NCBI GenBank assembly: GCA_964463485.1
Contig: CAYXDO010000021.1
Location: 1 to 64,000 of the forward strand
Length of the DNA: 64,000 nt
DNA from: CAYXDO01 sp964463485
Lineage (GTDB): Bacteria; Myxococcota; Kuafuiibacteriia; Kuafuiibacteriales; Kuafuiibacteriaceae
Direction of reading: 5' to 3'
Shown: piece by piece, positions 60,190 through 64,000 of the stretch
Numbering within the stretch: the stretch's first letter is position 1
Layout: each line of letters begins with the position of its first letter
Made by a program: the position numbers and the translations under genes
Notes under the pieces: generated by a model
The model's database searches: none
Seen by the model: only the letters and a program-made list of their open reading frames with translations
What the model was told of the DNA's origin: nothing

Positions 60190-60876
60190 TCAGGGCGGTG
60201 CGAGGGGCAGAAGGAACTCACAGATGAGGCGACCGGCCTCGACGGGGCGACACTGCAAGACCAGATGCGGTGCGTCGAGCACGTGAGTTGTCACATCTGG
60301 CCGAAGCCGCTTGACTTGGCTCAACGCCTTTTGACCCACCAACCGATCGCGGCGCCCTCCGAGGTACATCAAGGGCGCCGTGGAGCAAGCGAGCTGGTCT
60401 TTCGCGTCGACAGCAGCGACGGCCGCCAGCCGGGCGGCCAAGACGGTCGGCTTTACGGCGCGAAGTGCCGCCCGCAGCTCGAGAAGTTGATCGAGCCCGG
60501 GAGTCTTGCCGAGCAGCGCGGTCCGCAGGGCAAAGTTGGGCATTCGAAGCTCGAACAAGAGCCGGCTGAGCCACGTCGGTACCCAGCGGGCGAGGGTCGA
60601 GGGACTCTCGACGAAGGTCGCGACCAGGACGAGGCCCCGAACTCTGTCGGGATGTCGGGCGGCGAGCCCTATCCCGATGGGACCCGAGAAGGACTCGGCT
60701 ATGATGCAGAAGGTTCCGGCGGGGATAGGAATCGCGTCCAGCAGTTGCTCGTACGTTTGAGGCTCGTCGGGCGGAAATGCGACGATTCGTGCGCCAAGCG
60801 CGGAGCTGAGGTGAGGGATCAGAGGCGCGAAGAGTCTGCCCGTGCCGTCCATTCCGGGAAGGAGGAGCGTTTCCAT
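60190..60876 (-). CDS. Alpha/beta hydrolase
   Basis: 228 aa compact alpha/beta-hydrolase: LLLPGMDGTGRLFAPLI is the oxyanion-hole region and AESFSGPIGIGLA holds the nucleophile elbow (ESFSG). DRLVG and APHLVL supply candidate Asp and His. Resembles BioH/esterase-like proteins. Its stop lies 83 bp upstream of the helicase start. Substrate unknown. Confidence 0.82.
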   Translation of the reverse strand: METLLLPGMDGTGRLFAPLIPHLSSALGARIVAFPPDEPQTYEQLLDAIPIPAGTFCIIAESFSGPIGIGLAARHPDRVRGLVLVATFVESPSTLARWVPTWLSRLLFELRMPNFALRTALLGKTPGLDQLLELRAALRAVKPTVLAARLAAVAAVDAKDQLACSTAPLMYLGGRRDRLVGQKALSQVKRLRPDVTTHVLDAPHLVLQCRPVEAGRLICEFLLPLAPP

Positions 60877-61026
60877 GAACCTCGTTCGATGAACGATACA
60901 CTCAGCGCTCAGCGCTCCTTCGAAGAATCGCTCGAAGCCCAGTACTTCTGTGTTTGCTGCGGTGAGGTGAGCTTCGAGGGGCGGTCGGGGTTCGGGGCCG
61001 CCGCCCCTCGAGCTCGTGAGGAGCGT

Positions 61027-62388
61027 TTAGCGGCGGCGGAGGCGGAGGCCGAAGAGAGCCAGGGCGGCGAGGATGATCGAGCCGAAACCAGAGCTCTTCG
61101 TCGTCGCGCAGCCTCCAGCCGTCTCGCTGTGGCCGTCGACCTCGAGCGCCACTTTGTAAGTCGCAACTCGCGCCGCGCCGGCTCCGTAAGCCTCGTCGTC
61201 GAACACGAGCTCGGCCTGGAGCGTCACTTCCCAGTGCCCAGGCGCGTCGAGCGCGAGCTTCGGCATCTCGAAGCCGCTCGACTGGTAGTGGTACTCGAAG
61301 CCGCCGTTCTCCGTCGTGAAGCCGCGGTTGCTGCTCGCGACCTTGCCCGCCGCGTTCTGAACGACGGCTTCGGAACCCTCGGGGCGCTTCTCGACTCGCC
61401 ACGTGTAGTTGATCGGCGTGTCGATCCGGTTGGCGAGGAGCACGAAGCCCACTTCGTCACCCGCGGCGAGCGCGGCGCCTTCGGCCTTCGCCAGCGCGAG
61501 CGCTCCGACCTTGAAGGTGTCGAGCGGGTTCAGGCAGTCGCCGGGCTTGTTGTGATCGAACACGTAGCAGAGGCCGTCCGCGTCATCGACGTCGCCGCGC
61601 CCGTCGCGGTCGAGGTCGAGCTGATCGGGGTTGGCGACCAGCTTGGCGTTGTCCAGGTGGTTCAGGATCCCGTCTTCGTCGATGTCGACATCGCACGCGT
61701 CGCCCATCAGGTCGTGGTCCTTGTCACTCTGGTCGCCGTTGGCGACGCTCGGGCAGTTGTCTGCGCCGTCGAGGAAGTTGTCGAGGTCCTCGTCTCCATC
61801 ACAGAGTGCGCTGTTGCGGTCGGACACGTTCGCGAGCTTCGGGCATGGATCGGTGGCGTCGCGGATGCCGTCCGCGTCGTCGTCCTCGTTGCAGGCGTCT
61901 CCGAGCGCAGCCGAATCGATCGTCTTCTTTTGGAGCGGGTTGAAGATGCTGGCGCAGTTGTCTTCGCTGTTCAGCTTGCCATCGTTGTCGATGTCCTCGT
62001 CGGCCGGATCGCCGAGGCCGTCGCCGTCCACGTCCTCCTGCATCGGGTTGGTGATCGCCGGGGCGTTGTCGCAAGAGCTGCCTACGCCGTCGTTGTCGCC
62101 GTCGAGCTGATCGCGGTTGGCGACGAACGGGCAGTTGTCGAAGTCGTCTTCGAACCCGTCGTTGTCGAAGTCGTCGGACGTCGAGTAGGTCTCGCCCATG
62201 TCCGTGTTGTTGATGAGGATGCTGCCGCCTCCGCAGCCGCAGCCGCCGCCGCCGCCGACGTCTCGCGGCGTGCCGCAGAACCCGGACGAGCACTCACCGG
62301 CGGCTTGAGCGCCCGCCGCTGGCTCCAATCCAAACGTCGCGGCCAGCGCGACACCCAACCCAACGATCCCGAACTTCACTTCTTTCAT
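61027..62388 (-). CDS. Thrombospondin type-3 repeat surface protein with MYXO-CTERM-like tail
   Basis: 453 aa from ATG 62388, preceded by GAGGAG. A signal peptide (GIVGLGVALAATFGL) is followed by Cys/Gly-rich sequence. About 60-280 contains Asp-rich calcium-binding thrombospondin type-3 repeats (DNDGFEDDFDNCPFVAN, EDVDGDGLGDPADEDIDNDG). After these comes a beta domain. The tail GGCATTKSSGFGSIIL, a hydrophobic run and RLRRR match the MYXO-CTERM pattern for surface sorting. Supports a myxobacterial origin. Confidence 0.85.
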   Translation of the reverse strand: MKEVKFGIVGLGVALAATFGLEPAAGAQAAGECSSGFCGTPRDVGGGGGCGCGGGSILINNTDMGETYSTSDDFDNDGFEDDFDNCPFVANRDQLDGDNDGVGSSCDNAPAITNPMQEDVDGDGLGDPADEDIDNDGKLNSEDNCASIFNPLQKKTIDSAALGDACNEDDDADGIRDATDPCPKLANVSDRNSALCDGDEDLDNFLDGADNCPSVANGDQSDKDHDLMGDACDVDIDEDGILNHLDNAKLVANPDQLDLDRDGRGDVDDADGLCYVFDHNKPGDCLNPLDTFKVGALALAKAEGAALAAGDEVGFVLLANRIDTPINYTWRVEKRPEGSEAVVQNAAGKVASSNRGFTTENGGFEYHYQSSGFEMPKLALDAPGHWEVTLQAELVFDDEAYGAGAARVATYKVALEVDGHSETAGGCATTKSSGFGSIILAALALFGLRLRRR

Positions 62389-62752
62389 GGTGACTCCTCG
62401 CAATTCGGCTTAAGCAAGGGAACTGCCAAACCTGAGCGCCTGAAATGACGGGCTTTTTTGGCGCGACGGGGCGGACCTCGGGAAAGATCTGAGGAGTCCA
62501 CGCCCGGGCGCCGGAGAATGTGGGAACGCGAGTCTACACTCGGGCCCCCGATCGAAGATCCCCCGAGGAGGCCTGGGGTCGACCGGCTCGACGTTCAATC
62601 GTTTGAAATCATTGCAGCTTCGTTGGAGACCCAAGGGAATCCCGGATGAAATACCATCCGCCAGTCATCCGAGTAGAAGCTGTGGACTCCACTCCACGGC
62701 GGACGAGATCTGGACCGTTGATCGGGGGTTCGGTACGGTCGCGCGGCCCTCC
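62389..62752. other. Divergent intergenic region
   Basis: 364 bp between the surface-protein gene (leftward) and the kinase gene (rightward). An AT-richer patch near 62595-62660 may contain the kinase promoter. No open frame of normal composition and no RNA gene seen. Confidence 0.5.
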
Positions 62753-64000
62753 GTGGAGCAATTCGGTCGCTATCAGCTTCTGTCACGCATCGGCAAGGGT
62801 GGCATGGCAGAGGTTTTCCGCGCGCGCTTGGAAGCTCCCGCCGGTGGCGAGAAGATCCTCGTCGTCAAACGCATTCTGCCGAGCCTGTCGGCCGATCCGG
62901 AGTTCATTCGCCTGTTCGTGAACGAGGCGAAGATCGCGCTGCCGCTCACGCACGGCAACATCACGAGCGTCTTCGAGTTCGGGGAGGTGGACGGGCAGTA
63001 CTACCTGGCGATGGAGTTCATCCATGGCCACGATCTTGGCGCGGTCCTTGCGCGCGCGCGCGACGAGGGGCGCCTCTTTCCAATCTCGGCGGCCCTCTTC
63101 GTGGGCGCGGAGGTGGCCAAAGGGCTCGCGTATGCGCACGGGCTCACCACACCCGACGGCCAGCACATGGCGGTGGTGCATCAGGACGTGAGCCCGCCCA
63201 ACATTCTCCTCTCCTATGACGGCGCGGTGAAGCTCAACGACTTCGGCATCGCGCGCATGCGCGCAGCGACCACCGCGGACTCCGTTTCTCGGGAGGTCGT
63301 CCGCGGCAAAGCGCACTACTTAGCGCCCGAGGCCCACGAAGGCGGCGCGATCGATGGGCGCGTCGACTCCTTCGCGCTCGCCTGTGTGGTGTGTGAGATG
63401 CTGAGCGGCAAGAGCCCGTTCCAAGGGCACGACGAGCGAGAGCTGCTCGACGCCAAACGCTCGGGTCGGTTCACGCTCCCGTCAGCGCTTCGCGAGAACC
63501 TCTCGGACCTCGATGAGACGTTGTCGCGCGCGCTCGAGCCCGATCCCAAGGGTCGCACGTCTGCGCGCGATCTCCAGGTGCACTTGACACAGCATTTGTT
63601 CCGAAGGGCGCCGGACTTTGGACCGCACGAGGTGGCTGCGTTTCTTCGCGATCTGTTTGGGTTCGAGCTTTACCGCGAGACGGTCGAAGGTGCAGGCCAA
63701 GAGGGCGTACGAGATCGGCTGCTGTATCAGCTCTCGAAGGCTGGGCTGGAACCGTCTGGGCGGGAGCTTCAGACGAGCGAGCTGCTCTCGATGCGGACGC
63801 TGGAGCTCGCCGGCGATGCCGACGCCAAGGACGAGCCGCGGGCTGGGCGCAAGCTTCTCCTCACGGCGGCGATCGCAGCTTTGGTGGTGGCCGTTGGAGC
63901 CGGAGTTGGCATCTACACCTACGCGCAGGAGCCCGCGCCGGTGGATCGTGACCCAAAAGCAACTCAGGAGGGTTTTGGATTTTTGTCGCTGAACGCTTGG
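62753..64000 (+). CDS. Serine/threonine protein kinase (runs off the window)
   Basis: At least 416 residues from GTG 62753 (VEQFGRYQLLSRIGKGGMAE). Kinase domain: IGKGGMAEVF loop, VVKRIL with K39, catalytic loop VVHQDVSPPNILLS (His-Gln-Asp instead of His-Arg-Asp), DFGIARM, then APEAHEGG and the DSFALACVVCEML helix. After ~290 residues a linker leads to a transmembrane helix (LLLTAAIAALVVAVGAGVGI), and the extracytoplasmic part continues beyond 64000. Typical of the large PknB-like kinase families of myxobacteria. Confidence 0.9.
   Translation, partial: MEQFGRYQLLSRIGKGGMAEVFRARLEAPAGGEKILVVKRILPSLSADPEFIRLFVNEAKIALPLTHGNITSVFEFGEVDGQYYLAMEFIHGHDLGAVLARARDEGRLFPISAALFVGAEVAKGLAYAHGLTTPDGQHMAVVHQDVSPPNILLSYDGAVKLNDFGIARMRAATTADSVSREVVRGKAHYLAPEAHEGGAIDGRVDSFALACVVCEMLSGKSPFQGHDERELLDAKRSGRFTLPSALRENLSDLDETLSRALEPDPKGRTSARDLQVHLTQHLFRRAPDFGPHEVAAFLRDLFGFELYRETVEGAGQEGVRDRLLYQLSKAGLEPSGRELQTSELLSMRTLELAGDADAKDEPRAGRKLLLTAAIAALVVAVGAGVGIYTYAQEPAPVDRDPKATQEGFGFLSLNAW

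Noticed and set aside
60265..62448. 727-aa plus-strand ORF with Val-rich repeats
   Set aside because: It is antisense to the alpha/beta hydrolase and to the Asp-rich type-3 repeats, whose complement reads as Val/Asp/Arg; no start context.

Overview
The window looks like a draft contig from a high-GC member of the Myxococcota (Polyangia-like). The reasons are strongly G/C-biased third codon positions, two bacterial Ser/Thr kinases, an ECF sigma / FecR-type anti-sigma pair, Cys-rich repeat lipoproteins, a thrombospondin type-3 repeat protein with a MYXO-CTERM-like tail, and many ATGA-overlapping operons. No tRNA, rRNA or CRISPR array was recognised. A run of 100 N (30586-30685) marks a scaffold gap.

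Layout. (1) 0.15-9.3 kb: a probable RiPP (lanthipeptide-like) cluster on the minus strand: LanC cyclase, JmjC/cupin oxygenase, flavoprotein oxidoreductase, an 82-aa precursor with a GG leader and a five-Cys core, and a Tat-type sulfatase. A GntR regulator and a C45 (penicillin acyltransferase-like) hydrolase diverge from it. No dehydratase is visible inside the window. (2) 9.47-9.91 kb: a Bcp/PrxQ-type peroxiredoxin whose peroxidatic Cys codon is an in-frame TGA followed by a bacterial SECIS-like hairpin: a predicted selenoprotein that ordinary gene callers would split. (3) 10-18.6 kb: an S-adenosylhomocysteinase-like NAD-binding protein, ECF sigma/anti-sigma genes, a Cys-rich lipoprotein and an unknown. 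(4) 18.8-28.2 kb: a seven-gene overlapping operon for phosphonate synthesis (PEP mutase fused to a nucleotidyltransferase, phosphonopyruvate decarboxylase, a second nucleotidyltransferase, AEP transaminase), a CDP-alcohol phosphatidyltransferase, an MMPL/RND transporter and a flippase-like membrane protein. It reads as a phosphonolipid pathway. (5) 28.3-41.7 kb: mostly chromosomal housekeeping genes (RlmI-like methyltransferase, CCA-adding enzyme/poly(A) polymerase, SpeA, PgpH, YbeY), a repeat protein broken by the gap, and a second, larger S-adenosylhomocysteinase-like protein.

(6) 42-60 kb is an accessory region full of debris: MqsA, IS91 and IS630 fragments and three copies (one decayed) of a PLD-helicase-DUF3427-type gene. 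Two copies form 2.84-kb near-identical direct repeats (45954-48796 and 56926-59768) around an inserted segment. Inside it is an AT-richer operon: XRE repressor, ImmA/IrrE protease, an unknown, a membrane-anchored dCTP-deaminase-fold protein lacking the catalytic Glu, a dCTP deaminase and a Nudix protein. Divergent from it are an HNH endonuclease, a small membrane protein and a Pro-rich peptide. This is the best candidate for an undescribed nucleotide-pool-based defence or stress system. The repressor/protease pair recalls CapH/CapP control of CBASS. (7) 60.2-64 kb: alpha/beta hydrolase, MYXO-CTERM-like surface protein, and a Ser/Thr kinase running off the window.

All functions are inferred from motifs and family knowledge; no database search was possible.
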